Shown: positions 33,701 to 46,529 of the stretch, one piece after another
How the letters are laid out: every line of letters begins with the position of its first letter
How positions within the stretch are numbered: position 1 is the stretch's first letter
Assembly (NCBI GenBank): GCA_023213395.1
Contig: CM041465.1
Span: forward strand, 176,645,741-176,709,740
Length of the DNA stretch: 64,000 bases
Direction of reading: 5' to 3'
Source: Cycas panzhihuaensis
Taxonomy: Eukaryota > Cycadophyta
The notes under the pieces: model-generated
Database searches by the model: none
What the model was told of the DNA's origin: nothing
Seen by the model: the letters and a program-made list of their open reading frames with translations, nothing else
Position numbers and translations under genes: made by a program

Positions 33701-34602
33701 GGGTAAGTCTTATAGGGTATGGATCCATACCCTCATTCTTGGTGAGTGTTCTATGATATTAAACACATATCTCATAGAGATGATAGCCTTATTTTTGGTG
33801 TGTTAGGTGGTATGAAGCACTCAATCCACTGGAATAATAAGCTAGTGTGAACACATATAAGATTACTAGCATGCAATACATGGTATGGGACATGTAGGTC
33901 ACAAAGAGATAGTCCTAAGGCATTGAATTAGGTGTGGCACATATGTGGCATGACATTTTTAGATAGGACCCATAAACTTAAATTACAATAAAAAAAACTA
34001 AGAGCTAGTACAGTAATATATTGATATAACTTTGACTTATTAATGGAGCATTTATAATAAATTCCATATGAATTGATTTATAGTAAAATATATAGACTAG
34101 CTTAGTAGTGAATTATTATTTTGGTATTCTTAGGTAAATAACATAACTTGATATGAAGCCTATAATTTAAAAATAGTTTAGTAAACTTCAATTATTACGA
34201 TAGGTTATAAGCTAAGAGTTGAATGACTTATTAGTACTCGAGTGTTCATACCATATGCTCTAGCTTAAGGGAGCTTTCCTTATTAGGAATGAAAATGGTT
34301 AGGTAGTGAATTTATTTGAAATAATTTGGTTGATTTCCTTTTCTAGCCATGATGAATATGTGTAAGATGTCCTAATATTTTGATAAATGATATCACTTAT
34401 GTAATTTGCATTTGATGAGGTTGAGTTTTAAAATAATTAGGAAACATCACTAATCACTTGAACTAGTAATATCTTTAGGCATATGTGTTTCTATTGTGTA
34501 TGTTAGTATAACTCTAATTTTAACTTATATAGTTCAAGTAGTTTAGTAGATGTTGGCTTAATTGGAGACTCAGGTGAATCATAACTAACCTATTAGGGGC
34601 CA

Positions 34603-35024
34603 TGATTAGGATGACTCTTCTAGCAGGTGTTCCTTGATATAATAGAAAAATAACAATTCACAACCACTTTATTCTATAACCAATTAGGATAAATAGATTA
34701 TCAAAGAGTCTCAAAAAAGCACAAGAGCATCAATTAATCACCAAATAAAGAGTATCATAGTATAATTTTTTACAAAGTAATATTAAACTAACCATATTCT
34801 ATAATTCATGACCCTTATATAGATAAAAGAGGGTCTTTTCCATGCAATATTATTAGTGACCTTGGTGGCCTTACATTCTATGGATAACACAATCGCCTTG
34901 CATTCCATTAGTCAACTTATCAGCCCATACACCAAGTTCCCTAACTAACCTTATCCCTTAACCTTATGGTATCCCTCTACGTATTAGTGTTTTACATAAC
35001 TTAGTAAGATGAGTTATGTAATAA
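34603..35024 (-). repeat. 3' LTR of chromovirus (left copy)
   Basis: Matches 46871-47290: shared blocks include AGGATGA-TCTTCT, GGATAAATAGATTATCAAAG, ACCCTTATATAGATAAAAG and ACCTTATGGTA. The element-side end reads TATTACATAAC on the minus strand, one G-to-A change from the canonical TG start. Confidence 0.85.
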
Positions 35025-35026
35025 AT

Positions 35027-35037
35027 CCCCTTCCCTA
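35027..35037 (-). other. polypurine tract of chromovirus
   Basis: The minus strand reads TAGGGAAGGGG immediately upstream of the 3' LTR, after the chromodomain. Confidence 0.75.
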
Positions 35038-35039
35038 AG

Positions 35040-36330
35040 ATGTTGAGTCCTTAAGGCATTTAAGGTGTAGGTGCTTCTTGATAAAATTATCAAATTCCCA
35101 AGTTGCTTCATCTAAGGTGCAGCCTGCCCATTATATTAAATATTCTAAAATTGACTAGTTTTGGAAATGGTATTTATCTGCTAGCTAGTATACATTTTAG
35201 AGGTATGGTCAGGGATTTCTCTTCATCTAAAATTAGTAGGGTTGTTTAGGGAACATAGGTTTTGTTGATACACTTTTGGAGATAGGAAATATAAAAAACA
35301 TTATGGATGTTGGTGGTAGGGGAAAGGTTGAGGGTATATGTAACTTCACCAATACATTTGAGGACTTTGTAGGGACCATAATACTAAGGGCTAAGTTTGG
35401 AGTTCTTATGGTAGTGAAGAGATTATTGATTATAATGTTGTAGATGAAGGAATATAGAATCACGAATGTTAAAGGCGTGATCAAAATAATGGTGGTCTAC
35501 TAATTATTTCATTTGATTCTAGGCCATGGATAGGTTTTATTTGAGGGCATGGAGAATTTGATCCATATGCTATAATTTTTGTTGTACTATAATTGTGTAG
35601 AGGTTGGTGGTCAAGGTGTGATAGGAAGTTAGAGGATATTCATAGAGGGCTAAAAATGAGGATATTCTAATGGCTAAATGATGTGAGGAGTTGTACCAAT
35701 ACTCAATTAGGACTAGCCATGCTATCTATTTAGACTAGTGGTCAAATGTAAAATAGTGTAAGTAAGTCTCTAAAGTTTTGTTAAGGACTCTAATTAACCA
35801 TTAGTCTATGGATGGTACACTAAGCTTATATTAAATTATGTTCTTAAGGTGCAAAATCACTCTTTCCAGAAGCACCTAACGAATTTAAGATCTTGATCAC
35901 ATATGATAATGGACGGGAAACCATGTAAACAAAATATTATTTGGAGGTAAATTTCGACAATGTGTGGTGCCTTATATATCATGTAGATAGGTAGAAAGTA
36001 GGCATAGTTTTTCAACTTATCTATGACTAATAAAATAAAGTCATACTCAGTATATAACAATAAGTTTGTGATAAAATCCATGGAAATATCTTGCTATTTA
36101 CCTTGTGAGATATGCAAAGGCTAAAGGAGACCTAGTTGTGGCTTCGTATTAGCTTTGTTATGTTGTATGTATCACATTTAAAGACAAAGGTAAGAATAGT
36201 GGATTTCATTAGCAGCCAAAAGAAGTCAGATTATATCCTATAATAAGTTTTGTCAAATTTGGAATAGACACCAAGTGGGGAAGAATGATATTCTAATAAA
36301 ATCTAGGGAATGAAAGTTAAATGGGCATGT
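35040..36330 (-). pseudogene. chromovirus integrase with C-terminal chromodomain
   Basis: Reading leftwards from 36330: a zinc-binding region with stops, then the core (36081-35857) MDFITNLLLYTEYDFILLVI, IIFCLHGFPSIII and CDQDLKFV-CFWKE. The first two catalytic Asp residues, in MDF and CDQD, are kept. The 35484-35233 block reads SIMVPTKSSNV and PSTFPLPPTSI, the post-core GPYKVL and P-H-VFHVS region in decayed form. The end (about 35200-35050) reads EYLI-stop-WAG and TLDEATWEFDNFIKKH, a chromodomain. Chromodomains steer integration to marked chromatin. This one defines the element as a chromovirus. Confidence 0.85.
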
Positions 36331-36689
36331 ATAAAAATATGGTTTTGGTATAAGAGAAGATTATTATGGATGGACAAATCCTTATGAGTATGGATCTTAT
36401 CAACCCAATATGAAAATTTTAGTTGAGATTGGTTAGCCATGGTCAAGTCTTGTATCCATGTCAGTTGTAAGGAAGAGATGGTCTAAATGGTGGGGTCCTA
36501 AATATGATGAGTATTATCATCCAACATAAGGGAGGGTAGTTAGAAGATGGTGTTTACCATAATATTATCTTTTCCCTTTTTATATGTAATTATAAAGCCA
36601 AAATCTTGAAGGTATTCAACCTATTTGACCTACTCTTCTGAGAGGACTAGTTGATCCAATAGGCAATGAAGGTTATGATAATTGACGAG

Positions 36690-37760
36690 GATAGTAAATT
36701 TAGGACTAAGTATATATTGTCAGCATTTGTTGATAGTATAAAGGATGGCCCATATTTCTTTTTGATAGGTAGATAGTATACACTCATTCTCCTTGAGTTT
36801 TTTACTTTCAAAAGAAATGGGGTGGAAGTCCTATATTAAGATTACATCTAGTCTGAACCTAGAGGCATCACATTCTAGTTGGAATGGGTAAGTAAAGTCA
36901 ACTGATTCCAAAACTGGAGTGGTTATCATGACCTCATTAAGGTGGAGGAAGGCCTTGTTAACCAAGGGATACCATTAAAATGAACCTTTCCTAAGCAGAT
37001 GGGTTAAAGGGGTGATTAAGGTGGCATAATTTTAAACAAACCAATGATAGAATCTAGTAAATCCTAGGAAGGCCTATAATTGGGTAAGAGTTTTAAGGGT
37101 TGGCCAATTGGTGATGACAAAAATTTTACCAGGATTTACTTGAACCCCTATGGATGATATAATGTGACCAAGGTATTATATTTCACATTTCCTAAACTCA
37201 CATTTAGAGAGTTTGGCATTTAACTTATTCTCGACTAGGATTTAGAGAATAGTTTCTAAATGTGGGATGTGAGTAGGTATATTTGAGCTATAGATAAGAA
37301 TATTATTGAAGAAGATGATCATAGATTTTTGTAGGTATGGGAAAAAGGTTTTATTTATGAGCACCTAGAAGGTAGTTGGAACATTACACATGCTAAAGGG
37401 CATGACTTGGAACTCAAAGTGGCCATGGTAGGTTTGGAAGGTTGTTTTGTATTGATCTTTTGGTAGGATAAGGATCTAGTAATATCCTTATTATAGATCG
37501 AGTTTGGTAAAAAGTATGACACCATGGATCTCATCTAGCATGTCATAGATTCATGGCATAGGTAACTTATTTTTTATGGTGATTTTATTTAATACATGAT
37601 AATTGACACAAAGTTGGAAAGAGTTATCCTTTTTGTAAACTAGAATGATGGATGTAGTGTACAAGGTTTTGCTAGGTTGAATAATACCCATGTCTATTAA
37701 TTTCTCAGTGATTTTCTTAATTTTATTATTTTGGAAATATAAGTTCCTAAAGAGTCAAAT
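36690..37760 (-). pseudogene. chromovirus RT and RNase H
   Basis: On the minus strand from 37700 leftwards: VYKKDNSFQLCVNYHVLNKI, then GHFEFQVMPFSM, then FFNNILIYSSN, HIPHLETIL and AKLSKCEFRKCEI. The family catalytic box FFDDILIYS has both Asp residues changed to Asn (GAT to AAT twice), which would abolish polymerase activity. Further left, WP-LKTLTQL-AFLGF marks the connection to RNase H, whose remains run to about 36690 with many stops. Confidence 0.85.
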
Positions 37761-39867
37761 AATAATTGGGTTGTATAAATTTTGTAACCCAATAGTGTGA
37801 TAATAACCTTGATTGGGTGGGGGGACTAATATGTAGTAGAGAAAATACTAATTAGTAGTAATCTAATACTTGTTGGATATTAGAGTGAATACCTGAGGGG
37901 GCTTGGATATGGTTAAGATGAATCATATATCCTATATTATTATTGAGTTGTCAATGTATTCGGGTGGGATAGATTACTTTGTTGGGGGGTGGACTGCATC
38001 CCATAAAATTTATGTGAGTAACCCATGTGATCTTTAAACATAATAAATAGGGCTATAGATGAGTTCTTGGTGTTATAGGTTCCTAGTGTCTAGATCCACT
38101 ATACACAAAGAACTACATCTAACCCACCTATAGACAAGATATAAAAATCAAAGATAAGGGTATAAGAGGCAATGTAATTAGTGAGGTTTTTAATTATCCC
38201 TACATAGTAAAGGGTATGATGACTAGGTAAGGAGTAAGTGAAGTTCATCTTAGGTTCTATATAAAGATTTAATTGTCAGGTGATGGATATAGTAATGAAA
38301 TTTAGTGACACACCACCATTAATCAAAATGGTGATTAAGATTTTTTGAAGTGTTCATTTGACCTGGAGTGGTTGTAAGATCTTCATATTGCTCAAAGAAA
38401 TGGGTAGAGAAGTAGTTCCAAGATTGACTAGAGGGGTACTCCCACTTCCACCATCAGAACCAATGGTGTACCTTTCTATCTAAATGGATGGAGATAAATG
38501 TAAGTTGTTTATTAACTAACATTAGGTTGAGTATAAAATAGGACTCGAATTTATTGATCCAACTTTATACAATGTACTTGTTGAGGTCTGGAGCAAATGT
38601 GGGGATGTTGATCTTATAGTCAAATGGGTGTTGATGACATGAAGGCAAAGTTAGTATTTGTTGTAGTATGGGGCTAACTAAAGTAGAGGTGCTTAGTAAC
38701 TAGGCAAATATGTTGGACATCTACTACATTATCTAGTTTATATTAGACTTGGATATAAGAGTTGACATATTTGTTCTAACTTCATGATGTATAGTAACTA
38801 CTTCATTTTTAATCTATTAATGCATGGCAATTAGCTCTTACCAAACTTCTTACTGAAAGTTGGTGACTTAGATCTTGAGTGAAAAGAGTTTATCAATATT
38901 ACATGGAGGAACCATGACAAATAGAGAAAGGATGTAAAGAGGTGGGAATATATAGAAAGAAGGGGAAATGTACGAAGTAGGAAAGCTCAAGAAAGAATGG
39001 GATGTAAGAACTAGGGAGTTGTTACAAGGAAGAGAAGGGGGCAAATAGAGGAATGTGGGGTGTTTATAGCCTGTTGAGCCCAAAAATTACATAAATAAGA
39101 TATTTGGCCCACTTGGATAAGTGCAAAATACTCATTCAAATGGAGTATATAAGTTTTAAGAGTGAGTATGAGGTGATAGGGCCCATTGGTAACCTAGGTA
39201 CTGAAAAGTATGAAAATAGTATGCAAGAATTAATCCAGTGTAAAATGACCAATATAACATGATGATCAAAATAGGGTATATGAGTTATAGTGGTAGTTTT
39301 GGTGTGTGAACTTATATTATTAAGCGTGACTAATGTATATGAGTTTATGGCAATTTTTTTAATATTCTTTTTTTTTTCTTTTTCCATTTTTCTTTCTCTT
39401 TTTTTTTTCCTCTTTTTTTCTCCCCCTTAAGTTTAACTACACTAGTTATTTATAAATTCAAGTAGTATTATAGAAATAGAGCATGTGAAGCAAGGTGTAA
39501 GTAATTAAAGGTATCCCACCAACCACTAGACAAGGTATGCTTAGTCTTATAGGCCTACCAATAAACTTCTAATGCAAAAGTTCAAGGTAGGTAGCTTCAT
39601 AGTTCTAACCTCTAATCATTATATAACAAGACTTTAGTATCCAGTAGTTTTTCTATGTTAAGAAGGATTTGGAACCTATAAGGATCCTTCTATATACCCA
39701 AAGATATGTGGAGTCACAATTCTATAACTAGGTTCTATTTAGGGCTCGGTTCAGGAGTGTTATCCCTAGTCCTTCACACAAGGGGTGGAAAATCCATAAT
39801 ACACTTAGCCAGAATGATAGATCCTTATGATTTTAAAGACCTCTAATATAGGGTCTCTACCTAACTA
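37761..39867 (-). pseudogene. chromovirus protease/gag-side region, poorly preserved
   Basis: Between RT and the copia insertion the minus strand should hold protease and gag. Short readings such as those at 38868-39083 and 39136-39387 are too low in motif content to assign. A pyrimidine-rich tract at 39353-39428 (polypurine on the minus strand) is conspicuous. Beyond the position within the element I can support no function. Confidence 0.35.
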
Positions 39868-40297
39868 CTTAGGTAGCTACCAAGCAGTGTTATCTACCTA
39901 AGAAAGTATTAAAACTTATCTAAGATCTAAAATACTATGTGCATCTATTGAAATACAAAACAAAGTTATTGAAATAATGAAATATCAAACACACAATAGT
40001 AGAACTTAGATGTGTAAAGGTTCACAGGTAAATTAGTCACTCTATGAGGATCTAATCTAGAAGAGCTTCCATATTAATAATAATCTAATATACAAATGAA
40101 TTAGGCAGGGCTTAATTTATAAGTATCCCACCAAAATTTACATCAATATCATTGGTTCACTTAATGATGCATATGATAAACTCAACATAATTACATAATA
40201 TAACTAAATTTATAACAAGGATCACCTATAGTATATAATATTCATATAATATACCCAAATTACATAGAAATGAGGGTGACATTATAATATTTTAACA
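39868..40297 (-). repeat. 3' LTR of nested copia (left copy)
   Basis: On the minus strand it starts TGTTAAAATATTATAATG, right after the polypurine tract. It shares blocks with the LTR at 3122-3526 (GGAAGCTCT, GTGACTAATTTACCTGTGAAC, TGCACAT-TA). The left end lies between 39868 and 39888. Confidence 0.8.
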
Positions 40298-40306
40298 CCC
40301 TCCCTT
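40298..40306 (-). other. polypurine tract of nested copia
   Basis: The minus strand reads AAGGGAGGG just before the LTR start, identical to the tract at 3113-3121. Confidence 0.85.
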
Positions 40307-40309
40307 AAT

Positions 40310-43300
40310 GGTAGCTTCATTTCTTTTAATGTTAAGGTCATGTCAAAACTATTCAAACTTTGGTTTACCAAGTACTTTGATGAAGATGTCTACAACTTGG
40401 TCCTTAGTTGGTTGATAAATAAGATCAACTTTTTTTATTTAAACATGCTCATGGATTAAGTGATGATGGACCTCAATATACTTAATTCTAGCATGGAAAA
40501 CTTGATTCTTCGTCATCTTCAACACTCATAATAGAGAATGGTGGGTGCATGTTGTTAAAGTCCAAGCTCGGTGAGAATCTTTCTAAACAAAATCAACTCT
40601 ATTATGGCATGAGTAACTACTTTGTATTCTACTTTGGTGAAGGAAAGGGCAATATTTAGTTACTTCCTATATATCTAAGAGATTGTAGTTAAATCTATAT
40701 CAAAATAATATCTTGAAGTTAAGTGGCCAGTGTCCTAGCAACTTGCCTAATCAGCATCCATGTATCCCTTTAGGATAAGAGAGTTAGTTTGGTTATATTT
40801 AAGACTAAACTAATATGTGCCATAAATGTTTTTAAGAATCCTAGTTGTAGTTTTCTAATGGAATACCTTAGGCTATGACATGTACTTGGAACAGATCCTA
40901 ACTACATAGGAGATGTACGATCGAGTGTGGGTGAGATAAATAAGGCTCCTAACTAACTGCTAGTATAGAGTGGGATCAAATAGATTTCCTTACTCATCCA
41001 TATTTAACTTGGTTCTTATTTTCATAAGAATTAGTGTTGGGTTAGAATTTGTCATCCTAAATCTTTGCAAAAGCTTATTGGTATATTTTGTTTGAGACAG
41101 GAAGATGTGGCTAAGTTCCTGCCAAGGTTTAATTCCAAGAAAATAATGAAGCAACCCAAGATCTATCATCTCAAAGTTAATTTTTAGTTTTGATTATAGC
41201 TAAGCTATGATTTTTATGTCATTTCCTATGATTACTAGATCATCCTTATAAAGAATAATGATGGTGATCAACTTATCTCTAACCTGAATGTATAGGTCTA
41301 GGTCAAAGGGTAAACAATTGAATCCATGTTGAGTGAGGAAATCATCAATCTTCATGTACCAGATATGTGGTACCTACTTGAGTCTATATAGGGATTTCTT
41401 GAACTTATAAACTAAGTGCCCTTGGCTTGGAACAATATAATTGGGAGGTTGCTTCAAGAAAACCTCTTCTGTGACCTCTCCATTAAGGAAATCGCTCTTC
41501 ACATCCATTTAATAGATTAGCCAATTGAATTAGGCTACTAGTAACATTACCAAATGGAATGTGGTCATGTTGGACACTAGTGCAAAGGTTTCATCATAGT
41601 CTATCCCTTCCTAATATTTGAAACCTTTTGTTATAAGAAGAGATTTGTGATATTAGACGATAACATCTACATAGAATTTGGTTTTGTATAAACATCTATA
41701 ATCAATTACCTTTTTCCTAGGTTATAATTTTGCCAGCTCCTAAGTTTCATTTTTGATAATAGATTTCATCTCTCTATCTATGGTTTCTTTCCACATTTGG
41801 TTTTTGACTACCTCCTTAAATATGGAAGGCTCAGCAGTTTCTAAGACACATGCCATTAGGGTAAAATTAGTGGAGTGTCTCATCTTTGAAGGCCTTTTAA
41901 CAGTTGCGGGAGAAGGAGGAGTATCTTTTAACAATTGTTGAAACCACATAGGAGGTGGTTAAATGCTGATGGCTTCCACCTAAAGGTCATCAATTGAAAT
42001 AAGTTACATAGTTATGCTTATTTCTATTATAGAAGTAGAGGCTTCTAGAATTAATAAAGGACCTACTGTATAGAAGGAGGTTGGTACTGGTGACACCAGA
42101 ATTTGTCCAAGATCCACTTGAGGTGTACCAAATTCATCTACTACTGTAAACTAAATTTGGGATAAATTTAAGTCTTGTATATCTTCTACAAAGATTACGT
42201 CTTAAGTTATATGTGCTTGGTTCCTAATAATTCTAAACTCTTTATAAGCTTTACAACTAGGTATATAGCCAAGGAAGATGCACTTTAGGCTCTTATCATC
42301 AAGCTTCTTTCTGTTCTACTTTGGAATAAGTTTATATTCCATGCATCCATATATCCTCAAGAGTGCAATAGTTGGTTTTATTCTTGACCAAGCTTCCTCA
42401 AGAGTGATGTTTCTAATCGCACCTATGGCACTTATGTTAGTTCGATATATAGTAGTTATAATTACATTAGCCCAAAATCTAGTGGTAAGATTAGTGGTAC
42501 TAAGCATGGATTTTTCTTTATTCACCAATGTCTAGTTTATCCTCTCAGCTACACCATTTTGTTATGGTGTGTGAGGTGCTAAAAATTAGCATTTGATGAT
42601 ATGTTCCTTACAATAAATATTGAATTGATTTGAGATATATTCACTACCATTGTCAAATCTAAGAGCCTCGATTATCATACCACTCTCATTTTTAACTACA
42701 ACTTTGAACTCCTTGAATTTATCTAAGGCTTAGTACTTATTTCTTAGGAAGTAGACCCACACTTTCTTAGAGAAGTCATGCATGAATGTCATGCAATAGA
42801 GGCTTCCATTGAGTGATTATATTGACATGGGCCCATATACATCTGAGTGGACCAACTCCACTGGTTCTGAGGCTCTCCATGTATTCTTAGAAGAGAATTT
42901 TCCTCTGTGGCTTTCCCTGTAGGCATGCCTCACAGATGCTATTATATCTCTTGATTTTAGGTAAGCCATGTACTATGTGAAGCCTAGACATTAGGTTCAA
43001 GCTTTGTATATTCAAGTGACCTAGGCATTAATACCATAATTGGTCTTTAACATTATTTAAAATGACATTTTCCTATGAATGAGAGCATTCTCCTAGTTCC
43101 TAGATATAAGGGAATTCTTCAACCATTACATCATTCCCCTTATCAAGTTGAACATTTTGGGCCATTGAGTATGATTCTTTTATTTGAGTAGTGGCAAAGG
43201 GGACACCATCTAGCCTATATAAACCACTATTTTCATGTCCTATAGCCACAAGTTTTTTAGTTATATATTTTATGATAGTATAAATACCTTGACTAAAGAG

Positions 43301-43600
43301 GACATCTAGGTTCTACTTATCTATTTGACTGATGGAGAGTAAGTTTATTGTCATACTTAGAATAAGGTATACATTATTGATATGATCCCTAATTTTAGAG
43401 TTCTTCAAGGGTATTAGGGCCCTACCAATTTTGGTCACATCATATGTTAGGTTATCACCAAATATAGTTGTTTGTGTGCTTAATAGATAGGTCTCTTCCA
43501 ACAAAATTTCTAAGCCAGTCATGTGGCAAGTTGTACCTAAGCCAAGGATCCATGAGTTGTCACCATACTAAGAAGATAACACTGTAAAGAATAGGTTTAG
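40310..43600 (-). pseudogene. pol of nested copia (PR, INT, RT, RNase H)
   Basis: RNase H (about 40800-40310) ends KVLGKPKFE-stop-F-stop-HDLNIKRNEA. RT (about 41760-41080) contains VKSDFLNGEV and the catalytic box IILYKDDLVII, where Lys replaces the usual Val or Ala but both Asp stay. The integrase C-terminal region and linker (42528-42316) reads RFWANVIITTIYRTNISAIGAI and LEEAWSRIKPT. The protease/linker block at 43522-43313 reads TYLLSTQTTIFGDNL and YLILSMTINLLSISQIDK, the segment that also opens this window at 60-120 in the first element. Stops again favour Gln positions. Confidence 0.85.
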
Positions 43601-44966
43601 GGAGGAAGTATACTAGTTGTATCCTACATTACCTCCTTGTTGTTGAATGTTGTGATGGTTCCTTTGATTCTTGCTAGGGAACTATTGGTTGTTCTATGGT
43701 CGTTAACTCTAAGTTAGTCTTGGGTTCCAATTTTATTGATAGAATTAGCTTAGTTGTTGAAATGATAGCCCTCCTTATGGATAGAAAGGGCCTCCTTATT
43801 ATGAAATAAGGCCACCTTATTAGAAATAGGGGGATCCTTATTGTAGAATGGAGCCTCCTTGTTATGAATAAGGGGCTTTATGAAGAGCATGGTCTTCCTT
43901 ATTATCAACTTTGTCTTTGTTGTTGTAGTTTTCTCCACCTTATTGAAAGTGGGTGCTCCTTATTGATAAAATGAGGCTATTGGTTGATAGTATAGGGTTG
44001 TTTGTTAGACGCTAGGCCTATGAAGTTAGCTCCCTTGATTTTTTAAGAGTTATAGATCAACTTGTTATCTCCTACATTTAATAGCAACGTGACCAGTTTT
44101 TTCACGGTATAAGCAAGTAACATTGGGTCAACTCTAGTGATTCTTTATATTTAAGGTTATGGTGGTTACTAGAACTACTGAGACTACTGACTTTGATTGG
44201 AGGAAGTTCCAACTTGATATTATAGTTCCTAAGTTAATAGCTAATTTGGCTCTTGAGAAATGTCTAAGGAGTCCAATTATTAAGCAAGGCTTTGAAGTTG
44301 ACTAGGTTGTTAAGATGGTTGCTGTGCAGTCTTACCCCTCTCTAAATTTTAAGCTACAAATATAGGGGTCAAGTCAAAGATAGATGTTACCCCTAATCAA
44401 TTGAGAATATTCTATTCTTTTAATAAGAGTCCCTCAAAGATGATAAAATCTATTTTTATATAGTTATCATGGAGTTTTGAGACAAAGCTATTATATTCTA
44501 TGGGTAGAATATTCAAGATGCTAGATATAAGATCGTGGTGTGAAGGAGGTTCACTTAGGATTATTAATTGATTTGTAATGGTTATTACTTTAGTTAGATG
44601 GGAAGTAACATTTCTTACAAAAGGAATAGCAAATAGATATACTTTGAGTGTCAAGGATCTTTATTCATCTTTCCTCTCATAGAGAGCACAAAGGATAGTC
44701 GATGCTTTATGGGAGCTTTAAGCTATCTCAATGTTTTGGTCCACTTGATCTTATATTGCTAAGTAGAGGAAGGACAAGGTAATATTATCCTTAGTTTTAA
44801 AGCTAGCTAATGCAATAGGATTAGGAGGAATGACTATGGTAGAGTCATTGGGATCTATGGCAGGTTCAGTTTGGGGTATGTCCCCATTGACATAGGCCCA
44901 AAAATCATTCATGATAAGTAGGTTTTTTACTTGTTTTTTTCTAAGGGATAAAGTTGTTGATACCAT
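43601..44966 (-). pseudogene. gag of nested copia
   Basis: A start is visible at 44966: the phase begins MVSTTLSLRKKQVKNLLIMN and runs 71 codons. The UBN2-type core at 44654-44412 reads TNQLIILSEPPSHHDLISSIL and VSKLHDNYIKIDF. A zinc knuckle near 44100-44060 reads CLYREKTGHVAIKC; the second Cys of the C-X2-C pair is now Arg, so metal binding is lost. 43938-43750 is a run of repeated NKEAP/NKEAL-like peptides, a small internal repeat in the linker. Confidence 0.8.
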
Positions 44967-44978
44967 TGAGCTTGATTT
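44967..44978 (-). other. decayed primer-binding site of nested copia
   Basis: The minus strand reads AAATCAAGCTCAATGG around the gag start, where intact relatives have TGGTATCAGAGCTCAATGG. The GCTCAATGG part is kept and the TGGTATC part is mostly lost. Confidence 0.4.
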
Positions 44979-46420
44979 TGTTAGATAACAATATTTGTAA
45001 TGTCATTTCCTAAGTGTCTTTTAGTTTTAGAATTTAAGTTTTAAGTGCTTATATACTAATCTATTTAAAGAGTTGCTAATCTATAGTTCTAACTTTAAAG
45101 GATCTCTAAGAAAGCTCCTAGTTACTATCTTGTCTAGTGACACCTACCCATAAATAGTAAACCAAGGATCATATATGTTGATATGTAAGCTCAAGGCTCT
45201 ATATATCTTAGTACGTGTGCTATTAAGAAGGTCAAAGACCCTCCTAATTTGTGAATCCATTTGTATCAAACTTATGGCTAGTGATAGATCTAGTGATGAA
45301 AACTTAAACAAGCAAGACACTCACCCTCCCTAAGTCTAGCCTAGTCTCTAATCACTAATGGAAAGTTTTCCACCTTAACCTATCACTTGATACACCTAAT
45401 ATCTAATGGTTTCTTTAACAATTTACAGAAAGCCAATGGCATGTTCATAGTGGTAACTTCAGGGGTCCTAACTATTCCCCTTACAAGGTTGGTATAGATA
45501 TTGTTAATTAGGATTATCTTAATTAATATTTTAATGTTGATTTTTAAGGTGAGTTGTTACAAACAAGGGTTTCTTTTTAATAAAAAAAGCTAAAAAGTAA
45601 GATGAAAATGTAAGAAATTAAAGGAAAATGAGAGGTTTAGAGATCTCTTTAAGTGGGCTTACACGAAGAAGATCCACTTCAATCTCTAAGGAGAACACCT
45701 ATAAAAGACCAACCACAAGTACTTTATTAGCCTTAAAAATAGATTAGGTTGGCTAACTAATGATCAACATTAGCATATAATAGAAAAATATCTTATAAAG
45801 AACAAAGTTTGGCCTTCAAATAATGATAAAAAAGGGATAAAGAAGCTTTAACATATAGCTCAACTTTGGCAACCTAGAACTTCTATAAAATGGACTCAAA
45901 TTAGTCTTAAACTAACCTAAATTGTAGCTCTCTGAATTCTCTTTCTATTGGTTTAGACAGTTCAAAAAAAAGACACCTAATTATAAAGATATTATAGAAA
46001 TAGTGAAAGCTACCCCTTTATGCAAAAACTTGTGAAGGATGGGCTTAAGCCCCTTTGAGAAATGGCCCCCAGTCATAGAACAGATGCATGTGACCACGTA
46101 TTGCACTAACTAAGGGGCTAATAAACCTAAAACTTTATCAAATATGGAATAATATTTTTTTATTTTATAAAAACTATCAAAAACAACATAAATTGATTTA
46201 AAATTTACCTTTTCTTGACTAAAATAGGGTCATATGTCATTGAATATGACCAAACAGAGTGGGGAGGGGGTCTAAAGTTTTAAAACCCAAAGAAAGATCA
46301 AATTCAAATGAATTAAATTAACCTTAACATAAAGCAAACTAAAAAATATAAAAAATTTTACTATTGGAATGTCATGGAGGTCGTGTGATCCTGTATAGCC
46401 ACATACTGTAGACCTGATAT
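44979..46420 (-). other. disrupted 5' LTR region of nested copia
   Basis: This 1.44-kb stretch lies between the primer site and the recognisable outer LTR end. It starts TGTTAGATAAC, which could itself be an LTR terminus. Most of it does not match the 430-bp left LTR. An insertion into the LTR, for example a solo LTR, is the simplest reading. No coding content. Confidence 0.4.
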
Positions 46421-46529
46421 AATTATATAATATGATTAAATTTACAATAAGGATCACTTATAGTATATAATATTTATATAGTGTACATAAATTACATAGA
46501 AATGAGGGTGACATTATAATATTTTAATA
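46421..46529 (-). repeat. outer part of 5' LTR of nested copia
   Basis: Matches 40187-40297: TAAATTTA-AA-AAGGATCAC, TATAGTATATAATATT and AAATGAGGGTGACATTATAA are shared. The terminal CA has become TA. Confidence 0.85.

Larger units (their letters stand above)
31721..34597. other. non-coding repeat-rich block, origin unknown
   Basis: No coding motif on either strand. It contains three small tandem arrays (listed separately) and a loose recurrence of AGAGTAGAGCA-like words between 32930 and 33180. It could be LTR or 3' untranslated DNA of the outer Tat-like element or of the gypsy element that resumes at 47295. No partner copy was seen elsewhere in the window. Confidence 0.5.
39868..46529 (-). 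mobile_element. copia retrotransposon (minus) nested in the chromovirus
   Basis: Minus-strand pol and gag lie between an LTR on the left (39868-40297) and LTR sequence on the right whose outermost 109 bp (46421-46529) match the left copy. The polypurine tract beside the left LTR and the RNase H end (HDLNIKRNEATIKGGC) are nearly identical in type to those of the first copia element, so both belong to one family. The right LTR is disrupted: between 44979 and 46420 most sequence does not match the left copy. The target duplication could not be resolved. Confidence 0.8.

Noticed and set aside
39136-39387. Minus-strand ORF of 83 codons in chromovirus gag-side DNA
   Set aside because: It starts in a poly-purine tract (Lys/Glu run) and shows no gag or protease motif; could be part of the element but not supportable as a gene.
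41753-41941. Plus-strand ORF opposite copia RT linker
   Set aside because: The minus strand here reads real copia pol; the + reading is its complement without motifs.
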